DNA from: Sinimarinibacterium flocculans
GTDB lineage: Bacteria > Pseudomonadota > Gammaproteobacteria > Nevskiales > Nevskiaceae
Reading direction: 5' to 3'
DNA length: 64,000 nucleotides
Assembly (NCBI RefSeq): GCF_003201205.1
Contig: NZ_QICN01000003.1
Location: forward strand, 372,001-436,000
This document shows positions 46,297 to 54,431 of this stretch, piece after piece. The notes below the pieces were generated by a model that was not told the origin of the DNA, ran no database searches, and was given only the letters and a program-made list of their open reading frames with translations. Both the position numbers and the translations under genes were made by a program. Positions within the stretch are counted from its first letter, which is position 1; the number at the start of each line of letters is the position of its first letter.

Positions 46297-47175
46297 ATGG
46301 GAGACCGCACGATGAGCCACGCGACCGCCTTGACCTTGCGCCAGCCCACGGCGCTGGTGCCGCTGACCGGCAGCCTCGACGCCTATATCGCGAGCGTCAA
46401 CCAGGTGCCGGTGCTCGACGCCGACGCCGAGCGGGCGCTGGCCGAAAAGCTGCGCGCCGAGAACGACCTGGGCGCCGCCCAGCAGCTCGTGCTGTCCAAC
46501 CTGCGCCACGTCGTGCACATCGCCCGCGGCTACTTGGGCTACGGCCTGCCGCTGGCCGACCTGATCCAGGAAGGCAACGTCGGGCTGATGAAGGCCGTCA
46601 AGCGCTTCGACCCGGACGTCGGCGTGCGCCTGATCAGCTTCGCGGTGCACTGGATCAAGGCCGAGATCCACGAGTTCGTGCTCAAGAACTGGCGCATCGT
46701 CAAGATCGCGACCACCAAGGCCCAGCGCAAGCTGTTCTTCAACCTGCGCTCGGCCAAGAGCGAACTGGGCTGGCTCAACCGCGAGCAGGCCGAGGCGATC
46801 GCGGCCGACCTCAACGTCAAGCCCGAGGAAGTGTTCCAGATGGAAGCGCGCCTCGGTGGCGGCGACGTCTCCTTCAGCGCCAGCCCGAGCGATGCCGAAG
46901 ACGCCTACATGCCGGAGGACTACCTCGCCGACAGCCAGGACGCGTTCGCCGAGATCGAGCAGGCCGAATGGCAGGAGGAGCGCGAGGCGAAGATGCGCGA
47001 GGCCCTGACCGGGCTGGACGACCGGTCCCGCGACATCCTGATGCGCCGCTGGCTGCACGACGGCGAGAAGACCGGCCTGCAGGAACTGGCCGACGAGTAC
47101 GGCGTCTCCGCCGAACGCATCCGCCAGATCGAAGTGGCGGCCATGAAGAAGCTGCGCAAGGCGATCGAGGAGTAG
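46297..47175 (+). CDS. rpoH: Heat-shock RNA polymerase sigma factor RpoH (sigma-32)
   Basis: The 292-residue sigma-70-family factor directs transcription of heat-shock genes. Region 2 has LVLSNLRHVVHIARGYLGYG and LADLIQEGNVGLMKAVKRFD; the -10 helix region is GVRLISFAVHWIKAEIHEFVLKNWRIVKIATT; next comes the RpoH box QRKLFFNLR near residue 146, which separates sigma-32 from other sigma factors. Region 4 is DRSRDILMRRW...LQELADEYGVSAERIRQIEVAAMKKLR. ATG 46297 is used; ATG 46312 is possible. The CIRCE site upstream places it under HrcA. Confidence 0.97.
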   Translation: MGDRTMSHATALTLRQPTALVPLTGSLDAYIASVNQVPVLDADAERALAEKLRAENDLGAAQQLVLSNLRHVVHIARGYLGYGLPLADLIQEGNVGLMKAVKRFDPDVGVRLISFAVHWIKAEIHEFVLKNWRIVKIATTKAQRKLFFNLRSAKSELGWLNREQAEAIAADLNVKPEEVFQMEARLGGGDVSFSASPSDAEDAYMPEDYLADSQDAFAEIEQAEWQEEREAKMREALTGLDDRSRDILMRRWLHDGEKTGLQELADEYGVSAERIRQIEVAAMKKLRKAIEE

Positions 47176-47195
47176 TGTCCGGTCGATCGTTGCCT

Positions 47196-47226
47196 AAAAC
47201 GCCGCGCCACTGCGCGGCGTTTTGGT
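47196..47226. terminator. Bidirectional terminator between rpoH and ctaB
   Basis: A 12-bp perfect stem AAAACGCCGCGC/GCGCGGCGTTTT (47196-47207 with 47212-47223) with a CACT loop. T runs at both ends make it usable from both strands, for rpoH (plus) and ctaB (minus). Confidence 0.9.
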
Positions 47227-47251
47227 TTCCGGAACCCGGAGCGGGCTGCCG

Positions 47252-48160
47252 TTACTGGAAACTGACCACGTAGTGGTCCACCAGCAGCAGCGTGAAGATG
47301 CCCATCAGGTAGACGATGGAATAGCCGAAGGTGCGCATCGGCAGACCCGGCACCGGCCACCACTTCAGGCGCACGGCGTAGGCCAGGAACACCGCATCGA
47401 GGATCAGCGTCCCGCCCAGATACAGCCAGCCGGACATGCCGGTCGCAAATGGCAGGACCGTCACCGCGGTCAGCAGGACGGTGTAGAGCAGCACCTGGGT
47501 GCGCGTGTAGTCGATGCCATGGGTGACCGGAAGCATCGGAATGTCCGCCTTGGCGTACTCGTCGCGGCGGTCGATCGCCAGCGCCCAGAAATGCGGCGGC
47601 GTCCATACGAAGATGATGGCGAACAGGATCAGCGCGTGGGCATGCACCTCGCCGGTCACGGCCGCCCAGCCCAGTACCGGCGGCGCCGCGCCGGCCGCGC
47701 CGCCGATCACGATGTTCTGCGGCGTCGCCCGCTTCAGGTAGAGCGTGTAGATGCCCGCGTAGCCGATCAGCGTGAACTGCGTCAGCACCGCCGTCAGCGG
47801 ATTGACGAGCGCCCACAGCAGCGCGAATCCGAGCAGGCCGATCACCGTCGCGAAGACGATCGATTCGGTCATCGTCAGCGTGCCGGTGACCAGCGGGCGG
47901 CCGCAGGTGCGCGCCATGCGCGCATCAATGTTGCGGTCGATGATCTGGTTGACCGCAGCCGCCGATGCGGCCTGCAGTGCGATGCCGAGCGTGCCCCACA
48001 GCAGTGCAGACAGTGGCGGCAGTCCGGGTACGGCCAGGAACATGCCGACGATGGCGGTGAACACGATCAGCATGACCACGCGCGGCTTGCACAGCTCGTA
48101 GTACTCGTGCAGGCGGTACTTGCGTCCTGCGATCTTCATGCTGTCGGCCGTGGCGACCAT
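47252..48160 (-). CDS. ctaB: Protoheme IX farnesyltransferase (heme O synthase)
   Basis: The 302-residue membrane enzyme adds a farnesyl group to heme b, giving heme O. UbiA-family marks: CKPRVVMLIVFTAIVGMFLA, the Asp-rich NQIIDRNIDARMARTCGRPLVTG near residue 70 and the second WTPPHFWALAIDRRDEYAKADIPMLP near residue 185. Nine hydrophobic helices are visible. ATG 48160 lies two bases after the ctaA stop, so the pair is translated together; the frame extends further upstream but inside ctaA. Confidence 0.96.
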   Translation of the reverse strand: MVATADSMKIAGRKYRLHEYYELCKPRVVMLIVFTAIVGMFLAVPGLPPLSALLWGTLGIALQAASAAAVNQIIDRNIDARMARTCGRPLVTGTLTMTESIVFATVIGLLGFALLWALVNPLTAVLTQFTLIGYAGIYTLYLKRATPQNIVIGGAAGAAPPVLGWAAVTGEVHAHALILFAIIFVWTPPHFWALAIDRRDEYAKADIPMLPVTHGIDYTRTQVLLYTVLLTAVTVLPFATGMSGWLYLGGTLILDAVFLAYAVRLKWWPVPGLPMRTFGYSIVYLMGIFTLLLVDHYVVSFQ

Positions 48161-48162
48161 CT

Positions 48163-49239
48163 TCAGGTCTCGCTCCGCGCCCAGGCGTGATGGTTCAGTG
48201 TCACCAGCACGGCCACGAGGATGGCCGCACCGGCATTGTGCGCGGCCGCGAGCCATAACGGAAGCTGCAGCACGACCACGCCGATCCCGATCGACAACTG
48301 CAGCGCCAAAGCTGCGAGCACGGCAATGCCGAGCGCGCGCCAGCGCCCCGCTCCCCGCCGCAGCAGCCACACGCCGAGCAGGGTGAGCGTCAGCGCGACG
48401 ACGAGCGCGCCGACACGATGGAAATGATGGATCGTCACGCGCGCGCGCGCGTCGAGAATCCCGTACTCGTAGTTGATCCCCAGGCCGTGCCAGAGCGTGA
48501 ACGCGGTCGGCACGTCCGTCTCCGGCCAGAAGCTGCCGTGACAGGTCGGGAAGTCGGGGCAGGCCAGCGCCGCATAGTTGGTGCTGGTCCAGCCGCCCAG
48601 GAAGATCTGGATCACGAGCAGCGCCAGCGCCGCGCCGGCGAACAGGCGCAGGCGCGGCGGGCGCCCGGCCGTGGCGTCTTGCGCGGCTTCGCGCTGCAGT
48701 GCAAAGGCCAGGTGACGCTCGCTGCGCAACTCGCGCAGCGGGGCATCATCGGTCGTCGCCGCGCCGAGCCGGCGCACGCTCAGATAGAGCCACAGCAGCA
48801 GCGCGAACGTACTCATGCCGCCGAGCAGATGCCCGGTCACCGCCAGTGGTTTGAGCTGCCAGGTCACGGTCCACATGCCCAGGATTCCCTGGAAGACCAC
48901 CAGTCCGACCATCAGCCACGGCAGCACCCGCGGCCGCGCCGGATCACGCAGGCGTGTCGCACCGAAGGCCAGCGCGACGATCAGCAGGCCGAGCGTCGAG
49001 GCGATGTAGCGGTGGATCATCTCCTTCCACGCCTTGGGCGCCTCGACCGGGCGCTCGGGAAAGCGTTCCTGCGCGGTCGCCACTTCGTGGTCCGCCTGCG
49101 GAATCGTCAGATGCCCGTAGCAGCCGGGCCAGTCCGGACAGCCGAGGCCGGCGTCGGACAGGCGGACGTAGGCACCGAAGACGATGACGACGAAACACAG
49201 CAGCAGCGTCAGCAGGTTGAGGCGGCGATACCAGGCCAT
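48163..49239 (-). CDS. ctaA: Heme A synthase (CtaA/COX15)
   Basis: The 358-residue membrane protein oxidises heme O to heme A. The N-terminal helix is followed by GAYVRLSDAGLGCPDWPGCYGH, the conserved Cys pair motif, then EMIHRYIASTLGLLIVALAF with a heme-ligand His, VTGHLLGGMSTFALLLWLYL, ALACPDFPTCHGSFWPE (second Cys pair) and TIHHFHRVGALVVAL. Eight helices are expected. It is followed directly by ctaB; together they make heme A for the oxidase encoded upstream. Confidence 0.95.
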   Translation of the reverse strand: MAWYRRLNLLTLLLCFVVIVFGAYVRLSDAGLGCPDWPGCYGHLTIPQADHEVATAQERFPERPVEAPKAWKEMIHRYIASTLGLLIVALAFGATRLRDPARPRVLPWLMVGLVVFQGILGMWTVTWQLKPLAVTGHLLGGMSTFALLLWLYLSVRRLGAATTDDAPLRELRSERHLAFALQREAAQDATAGRPPRLRLFAGAALALLVIQIFLGGWTSTNYAALACPDFPTCHGSFWPETDVPTAFTLWHGLGINYEYGILDARARVTIHHFHRVGALVVALTLTLLGVWLLRRGAGRWRALGIAVLAALALQLSIGIGVVVLQLPLWLAAAHNAGAAILVAVLVTLNHHAWARSET

Positions 49240-49330
49240 CAGGACTCGGAGCCGGGGGAAGGCGAAAGGGCGCGCATTCTACCAACCTCGTTCGGACCAG
49301 CCATGCCGAGGCAAAGCACCCACTCGCAAC

Positions 49331-49443
49331 CCCGGCCGGCGCTTGCTTCGCTCGCCGCGACATTGCGTCACGGCTCGCCAAGGCAAGCGCTCCATGGCCG
49401 GGCGTTCGGCGCTTTCCGGCATGACGTTGAGTCATGCCGGAAA
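49331..49443. repeat. Intergenic palindromic element with nested inverted repeats
   Basis: Two inverted structures stand side by side: CCCGGCC and GCGCTTGC (49331-49346) mirrored by GCAAGCGC and GGCCGGG (49383-49402), then a perfect 13-bp stem TTTCCGGCATGAC/GTCATGCCGGAAA (49413-49425 with 49431-49443). The stem lacks a U-tract, so it is not a standard terminator. It lies between the SCO-like gene and ctaA. It may be a small dispersed element (MITE-like) or an mRNA-stabilising structure. Confidence 0.6.
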
Positions 49444-49447
49444 TACC

Positions 49448-50038
49448 TCACCCGATCTGCGACACCCGCAGCAGCTTCTTGATGTCCTTGAGAATGCCCT
49501 TGGACTCGGCCTGACCATCGTAGACCATCAGCCAGTTGCCGAGCGGATCGACGAGGTAGAGCGTCTGCGGATCACGCGGACCGAAGAAGCGGCGGTAGGC
49601 GGCCTCCGGCGTGTCGGCGTAGACCTTCAGATCCGGATGGTCGGCGGCGAGCAGGGCCGCCGCCGCGGCCGATGCCTCGGGGTCCGGGGCGACATAGACC
49701 CGCTGCACGCGCTGGCGCTTCTCGTTGAGCAGGGTGCGGATCTGGCGGATCTGGTGCAGCTTGTCGGCGCAAGCCGCATCGCACTCGGCACCCGCGACGT
49801 AGACATAACTCCAGCGACCGCGCAGCTCCTCGGCCGCCACCGGCGTTCCCCGGGCGTCGCGCAGCGGCGCATCCGGCAGCGGCCGCGCAGGCGCGACGAG
49901 CTCGCCGTAGTTGGTGCGCGCATCCGGTTGCCAGTCGGGAAAGACAAAGTAGAACAGCACCGCGGCCAGCAGCGGCGCGAAGAACAGCGCCGCCAGCAGC
50001 AGGAACTGCAGACGGCCGCGGGACTGCACGTGTGTCAT
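49448..50038 (-). CDS. SCO1-like membrane thioredoxin-fold protein of the cox cluster
   Basis: The 196-residue protein has one N-terminal helix (LQFLLLAALFFAPLLAAVLFYFV), then a thioredoxin-like periplasmic domain: ELRGRWSYVYVAGAECDAACADKLHQIRQIRTLLNEKRQRVQRVYVAPD with a CxxxC pair (SCO proteins bind copper through CxxxC), and PQTLYLVDPLGNWLMVYD. The His ligand of SCO1 is not obvious. ATG 50038 overlaps the SURF1 stop (ATGA); the upstream open frame lies inside SURF1 and was rejected. It probably helps assemble the Cu-A centre of subunit II. Confidence 0.82.
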   Translation of the reverse strand: MTHVQSRGRLQFLLLAALFFAPLLAAVLFYFVFPDWQPDARTNYGELVAPARPLPDAPLRDARGTPVAAEELRGRWSYVYVAGAECDAACADKLHQIRQIRTLLNEKRQRVQRVYVAPDPEASAAAAALLAADHPDLKVYADTPEAAYRRFFGPRDPQTLYLVDPLGNWLMVYDGQAESKGILKDIKKLLRVSQIG

Positions 50039-50748
50039 GTTCGAGGTCTGAAGCTGTAGATGATGAACAGGGCGGCGAGCACTGCAGCGAAGGCGAACCA
50101 CTGCGCGGCGTAGCCGTAGTGTTTGCCCGGCGACAGCTCCGGGCCTGCGCCCCACTCGCGAACGTAACCGCCCGGCGCGTCGGCGTCCATCAGGAACAGT
50201 CCGCCCGGAACCGACTGCCCGTACAGACAGCGCAGCTCGTCTGCGGTCGGATACTGCACGATGCGCGGCCACGGCGCCGGCGCGCAGTTGTCGACCTCCA
50301 GGCGCATGCCCGGTTCCGGCAAGGTGCGCCAATACCCGGTGAAGCGCACTTCCCCCTGCGGGACGGGCACCGGCGGCGGTTTGCTGCGGTCACCGCCGGC
50401 CGGAATCCAGCCACGGTCGACGATGACGACACCGCCGTGATTCAGCAGCAGCGGCGTCCACACCCGGTAACCGGGTTGCCGCTCGTGACTCTGATTGTCG
50501 AGCAGCAGCTGTCGCGTGCCGTCGAAGCGGCCGGCGACACTCGCGCGCTCGATGACCCCCGGCTCCGCCCAGGCACCGGCCGTCATTTCGCGCGGCGGCC
50601 GCTCCGCGGCAGCCTCGTAGCGCGCCAGCAACTCCGCCTTGTCCTGTCCACGCCCGAGCTGCCAGATGCCGAGCGCGATCATCGCCCCGCACAGCACGAC
50701 GGTCAGGCCCAGAGCCCACAGTTTCGGCCTGAACACCTTGTTGCCCAT
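50035..50748 (-). CDS. SURF1-family cytochrome oxidase assembly protein
   Basis: The 237-residue protein has the SURF1 layout: an N-terminal helix (LWALGLTVVLCGAMIALGIWQLGRGQDK), a periplasmic domain with LLDNQSHERQPGYRVWTPLLL near residue 82 and VIVDRGWIPAGGDR, and a C-terminal helix (HYGYAAQWFAFAAVLAALFIIYSFRPR). SURF1 helps insert heme A into subunit I. A strong ribosome-binding site (GGGGGAG) precedes ATG 50748. Confidence 0.93.
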   Translation of the reverse strand: MGNKVFRPKLWALGLTVVLCGAMIALGIWQLGRGQDKAELLARYEAAAERPPREMTAGAWAEPGVIERASVAGRFDGTRQLLLDNQSHERQPGYRVWTPLLLNHGGVVIVDRGWIPAGGDRSKPPPVPVPQGEVRFTGYWRTLPEPGMRLEVDNCAPAPWPRIVQYPTADELRCLYGQSVPGGLFLMDADAPGGYVREWGAGPELSPGKHYGYAAQWFAFAAVLAALFIIYSFRPRT

Positions 50749-50843
50749 GTCGATCTCCCCCTGTCTCGCGGCGCCACCGACGCCCCAGCCATACGATCCG
50801 CAGCGGCTATGATGCCCCCGTCGACCGCCATCGTCTGCCCCTC

Positions 50844-51071
50844 ATGCTCGTCAAGATCATCATCGTCGGCCTGCTTCTGGCCATCGTGGCCTCCCTGTTC
50901 ACGAGCATGAGTTTCCTGATCCGCGATGACAGCGAGCGTCGCCGCACATTGACCGCACTCAAGATCCGCATCGCGCTATCGATCACGCTCGTGCTGTTCG
51001 TGCTGCTGTCCTGGCACATGGGCTGGATCGCGCCACACACGGCGATGCGCACGCCGATACCGACCCCCTGA
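50844..51071 (+). CDS. DUF2909 small two-helix membrane protein
   Basis: The 75-residue protein has two membrane helices (IIIVGLLLAIVASLFTSMSFLI and IRIALSITLVLFVLLSWHMGWI) joined by a basic loop (RDDSERRRTLTALK). This is the DUF2909/twin-transmembrane layout, a family found next to cox genes in gammaproteobacteria. It is on the plus strand, opposite to the surrounding oxidase genes. Its function is unknown. Confidence 0.85.
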   Translation: MLVKIIIVGLLLAIVASLFTSMSFLIRDDSERRRTLTALKIRIALSITLVLFVLLSWHMGWIAPHTAMRTPIPTP

Positions 51072-51079
51072 ACGAACAA

Positions 51080-51110
51080 CGGGCGCCCGAGGCGCCCGCT
51101 GCTTGTTTGA
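51080..51110. terminator. Hairpin between DUF2909 gene and coxC
   Basis: CGGGCGCC/GGCGCCCG (51080-51087 with 51091-51098) with a CGA loop, between converging genes. On the plus strand it is followed by CTGCTTGTTT, on the minus strand by TTGTTCGTTC. It could end transcripts from both sides, though the U-tracts are imperfect. Confidence 0.6.
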
Positions 51111-51161
51111 GAAGTCCGGGCCGTGGATGGCCCGGTCTTGTACAGGACGTACCCGTGTCCT

Positions 51162-52040
51162 CTACAGCCAGTAGACCACGATGAACAGGCCGATCCACAC
51201 CACGTCGACGAAGTGCCAGTACCAGGCGACGCCTTCGAAACCGAAGTGCGATTCCGGCTTGAAGTGACCCTTCATCAGGCGCAGCGTGATCACCAGCAGC
51301 ATGAGGGTGCCCAGCGTCACGTGCATGCCGTGGAAGCCGGTGAGCATGAAGAAGGTCGAGCCGTAGATGCCCGAGCCCATCGTCAGGTTCAGGTCGTTGT
51401 AGGCGTGGATGTATTCCTCGGCCTGGAAGAACAGGAACAGCGCGCCGAGTGCCACCGTCGCCCACATCCACGCGATGCACGGCACGCGCTTGGCTTCCTT
51501 GAGCGCGTGGTGCGCCATCGTGATCGTGAAGCCGGACGTCAGCAGGATCAGCGTGTTGACCAGCGGCACGTCGAAGGCCGGAATCGTCTGGAACTCGCCG
51601 CCGAGGCCGGCAGGCCCGTTCGACGGCCACGTGGCCTCGAAGCCCGGCCACAGCGTGATGTTGGTCGCCAGCTTGGTGCCCTCGCCGCCCAGCCAGGGCA
51701 GCGACAGCAGACGCGCGTAGTACAGCGCGCCGAAGAACGCGGCGAAGAACATCACTTCGGAGAAGATGAACCAGCACATCGCCCAGCGGTAGGTGCGATC
51801 CACCTGCGCGCCGTACAGGCCACCTTCGCTCTCGCGGGCGATGCCCTGGAACCAGCGGAAGATGATGTAGATCGACAGCGCCGCCCCGAGCCAGATCGGC
51901 AGCGGGCCGATGTTGGAGTTCTCGAGGTATCCGGACACGCCGATGACGACGGCGACCAGGCCGACCGTGAGCGCGAACGGCCATGCACTGGGCGTCGGGA
52001 CGTAGTAGCGGTCGGTGTTGTGGGCGGCGGGGCTCCCCAT
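51162..52040 (-). CDS. ctaE: Cytochrome c oxidase subunit III
   Basis: The 292-residue membrane protein has seven helices, with YYVPTPSAWPFALTVGLVAVVIG, FSEVMFFAAFFGALYYARL near residue 95, ILLTSGFTITMAHHALKEAK near residue 170, FQAEEYIHAYNDLNLTMGSGIYGSTFFMLTGFHGMHVTLG near residue 205 and VAWYWHFVDVVWIGLFIVVYWL at the end. The start ATG 52040 has a good AGGAGC site before it; the longer frame from 52091 overlaps ctaG. It supports the oxygen-reducing core. Confidence 0.97.
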   Translation of the reverse strand: MGSPAAHNTDRYYVPTPSAWPFALTVGLVAVVIGVSGYLENSNIGPLPIWLGAALSIYIIFRWFQGIARESEGGLYGAQVDRTYRWAMCWFIFSEVMFFAAFFGALYYARLLSLPWLGGEGTKLATNITLWPGFEATWPSNGPAGLGGEFQTIPAFDVPLVNTLILLTSGFTITMAHHALKEAKRVPCIAWMWATVALGALFLFFQAEEYIHAYNDLNLTMGSGIYGSTFFMLTGFHGMHVTLGTLMLLVITLRLMKGHFKPESHFGFEGVAWYWHFVDVVWIGLFIVVYWL

Positions 52041-52056
52041 GATCAGCTCCTGATGC

Positions 52057-52626
52057 TCAATCCTGCTTGAGGGCGACGTCGGTGACGTCAAAGAAAGTGT
52101 AGGACAAGGTCACGCGATCGACGTAGTCCGGCAGCTCCGGGTCGAGCGTGAACACGACCGGCATGCGCTTCTGCTCGCCGGCCGCGAACGGCTGGTTGTC
52201 GAAGCAGAAGCATTCGGTCTTGCGCAGATACTTCGCCGCCGCCGTGGGCGCCACGTTGGGTACGGCCTGCGCAACCAGCTCGTGCCCCTCGGTATTCGTC
52301 GCGAAGAACTCGACAGTCGTCATCTGGCCCGGATGAACATCCACCGACGGACGCTCCGCATGGAACTGCCAGGGCCTGCCGCCATTGACGGTGGTGACGA
52401 ACTCGACGGTCACCGTGCGGCTGGTATCGATCACCGCCGGCGCGGCCGAGGCCTCGAGCACGACGCGGCCGTTGATGCCGAGCGCGTCGCACAACATGTC
52501 GTAGATGGGTACCAGCGCATAGCCGAAGCCGAACATGCCGGCGACGACGACGCCGAGCTTCAGCGCGTGGCGGATCCGCGAGCCGCGGACGCCGTGATCG
52601 GCGTCTGTTGCGCCCGGGTGGCTCAC
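52057..52626 (-). CDS. ctaG: Cytochrome c oxidase assembly protein CtaG (Cox11)
   Basis: The 189-residue copper chaperone delivers Cu-B to subunit I. It has one N-terminal helix (LGVVVAGMFGFGYALVPIYDMLCDALG) and a periplasmic Ig-like domain with the copper motif KTECFCFDNQPF near residue 140. The GTG start at 52626 overlaps the stop of the small upstream gene, coupling their translation. Confidence 0.96.
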   Translation of the reverse strand: MSHPGATDADHGVRGSRIRHALKLGVVVAGMFGFGYALVPIYDMLCDALGINGRVVLEASAAPAVIDTSRTVTVEFVTTVNGGRPWQFHAERPSVDVHPGQMTTVEFFATNTEGHELVAQAVPNVAPTAAAKYLRKTECFCFDNQPFAAGEQKRMPVVFTLDPELPDYVDRVTLSYTFFDVTDVALKQD

Positions 52627-52733
52627 TTGCTCACCACGGTGAAGACGAACCAGACGAGGAACAGGACGGCCAGCGCGACATGCCCCCAGAACAGGAGCAG
52701 GTTGCGCTTGGCCTTGCTGCGGTCCTCGCTCAT
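52623..52733 (-). CDS. 36-residue membrane peptide of the cox cluster
   Basis: Between ctaG and coxA an open frame from ATG 52733 encodes MSEDRSKAKRNLLLFWGHVA and one membrane helix (LAVLFLVWFVFTVV), ending SK. A small basic-start, one-helix protein at this place is typical of gammaproteobacterial cox clusters (annotated as cytochrome oxidase small assembly protein). The stop overlaps the ctaG GTG by four-base GTGA. It is easily missed because of its length. Confidence 0.82.
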   Translation of the reverse strand: MSEDRSKAKRNLLLFWGHVALAVLFLVWFVFTVVSK

Positions 52734-52755
52734 CGTTCGCTGCCGCCCTGCCGGC

Positions 52756-54390
52756 TCAGTGCGCCTTGGCGGGCGCGCCGGTGGACTCGGCCTCGGTCAG
52801 CTGCGGCGGGTCCTCGAAGGTGTGGTAGGGCGCCGGGCTCGGCACCGTCCACTCGAGGCCGCGCGCGCCTTCCCAGACACGGTCGGGCAGCGCCTGCTTG
52901 CGGCCGAACCAGCCGAAGCAGCTCGCCAGCATGTTGAAGATGAAGATGAACTGCGCGACGAAGAAGCCGAAGGCACCGATCGACGACATCACGTTCCAGT
53001 CGGTGAACTGGACCGCGTAATCCGGCACGCGCCGCTGCATGCCGGCCAGGCCGGCGAAGTGCTGCGGGAAGAACGTCAGGTTGATGAAGATCGCCGACAG
53101 CCAGAAGTGGGTCTTGCCCCAGAACTCGTTGTACATGCGGCCGGTCCACTTCGGGATCCAGTAGTACACGGCGGCGATGATCGAGAACACTGCGCCCGGC
53201 ACCAGCACGTAGTGGAAGTGCGCGACGACGAAGTAAGTGTCGTGGTACTGGAAGTCCACCGGCGTGATCGCGAGCATCAGGCCCGAGAAGCCGCCGATCG
53301 TGAACAGGAAGACGAAGCCGAGCGCGAACAGCATCGGCGTCTCGAAGGTCATCGAACCGCGCCACATCGTCGCGACCCAGTTGAACACCTTCACGCCCGT
53401 CGGCACCGCGATCAGCATCGTCGCGAACATGAAGAACAGTTCGCCGGCCAGCGGCATGCCGACGGTGAACATGTGGTGCGCCCAGACGATGAAGCTCAGG
53501 AACGCGATCGACGCCGTGGCGTAGACCATCGAGTCATAGCCGAACAAATGCTTGCGTGCGAAGGTCGGGATGATCGTGCTGACGATGCCGAACGCCGGCA
53601 GGATCATGATGTAGACCTCGGGGTGGCCGAAGAACCAGAAGATGTGCTGGAACATCACCGGGTCGCCGCCGCCGCCTGCCGAGAAGAAGCTGGTCAGGAA
53701 GTACTTGTCGGTCAGCAGCATCGTCACGGCGCCGGCGAGCACCGGCATGACCGCGATCAGCAGATAGGCGGTGATCAGCCAGGTCCAGACGAACAGCGGC
53801 ATCTTCAGCAGGGTCATGCCGGGTGCGCGCATGTTCAGGATGGTCACGACTACGTTGATCGCGCCGGTGATCGACGAGATACCCATGAGGTGCACCGCGA
53901 AGATCAGGAACGGGAAGGCGTTGCCGGTCTGCAGCACCAGCGGCGGATACATCGTCCAGCCGCCGGCCGGGGCGCCGCCATCCATGAACAGCGTCGACAG
54001 CAGCAGCCCGAAGGCGAACGGCAGGATCCAGAAGCCCCAGTTGTTCACGCGCGGCAGCGCCAGATCGGAGCAGCCGATCATCATCGGCACCATCCAGTTG
54101 GCGAGGCCGACGAAGGCGGGCATGACGCCGCCGAAGATCATCACCAGCGCGTGCATCGTCGTCATCTGGTTGAAGAACTCGGGGTCGACGAACTGCAGGC
54201 CCGGCACGAACAGTTCGGCGCGGATCACCAGCGACATCAGGCCGCCGATGAAGAACATGGTGAACGCGAAGAACAGGTACAGCGTTCCCAGGTCCTTGTG
54301 GTTGGTCGTCTTGATCCAGCGCATGATCCCCTTCTCGGGACCGTGGTGGTCATCGTGGCCATGGGCGTCGTGGGCGTGTGCGTGAGCCAT
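52756..54390 (-). CDS. ctaD: Cytochrome c oxidase subunit I
   Basis: The 544-residue core subunit has twelve helices and all metal ligands in recognisable motifs: [16 protein letters not shown] with a heme a His, [18 protein letters not shown] near residue 270 with the Cu-B His and cross-linked Tyr, [10 protein letters not shown] near residue 322 with the two Cu-B His, and [13 protein letters not shown] near residue 405 with the heme His pair. The N-terminus [19 protein letters not shown] is a His-rich tail of unknown use. ATG 54390 has GGAG upstream; the longer frame overlaps coxB. Confidence 0.98.
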   Translation of the reverse strand: MAHAHAHDAHGHDDHHGPEKGIMRWIKTTNHKDLGTLYLFFAFTMFFIGGLMSLVIRAELFVPGLQFVDPEFFNQMTTMHALVMIFGGVMPAFVGLANWMVPMMIGCSDLALPRVNNWGFWILPFAFGLLLSTLFMDGGAPAGGWTMYPPLVLQTGNAFPFLIFAVHLMGISSITGAINVVVTILNMRAPGMTLLKMPLFVWTWLITAYLLIAVMPVLAGAVTMLLTDKYFLTSFFSAGGGGDPVMFQHIFWFFGHPEVYIMILPAFGIVSTIIPTFARKHLFGYDSMVYATASIAFLSFIVWAHHMFTVGMPLAGELFFMFATMLIAVPTGVKVFNWVATMWRGSMTFETPMLFALGFVFLFTIGGFSGLMLAITPVDFQYHDTYFVVAHFHYVLVPGAVFSIIAAVYYWIPKWTGRMYNEFWGKTHFWLSAIFINLTFFPQHFAGLAGMQRRVPDYAVQFTDWNVMSSIGAFGFFVAQFIFIFNMLASCFGWFGRKQALPDRVWEGARGLEWTVPSPAPYHTFEDPPQLTEAESTGAPAKAH

Positions 54391-54431
54391 CTGCAGTACT
54401 CCGAAGATCTTTGCCGGTCGGTGAAGCGCGA

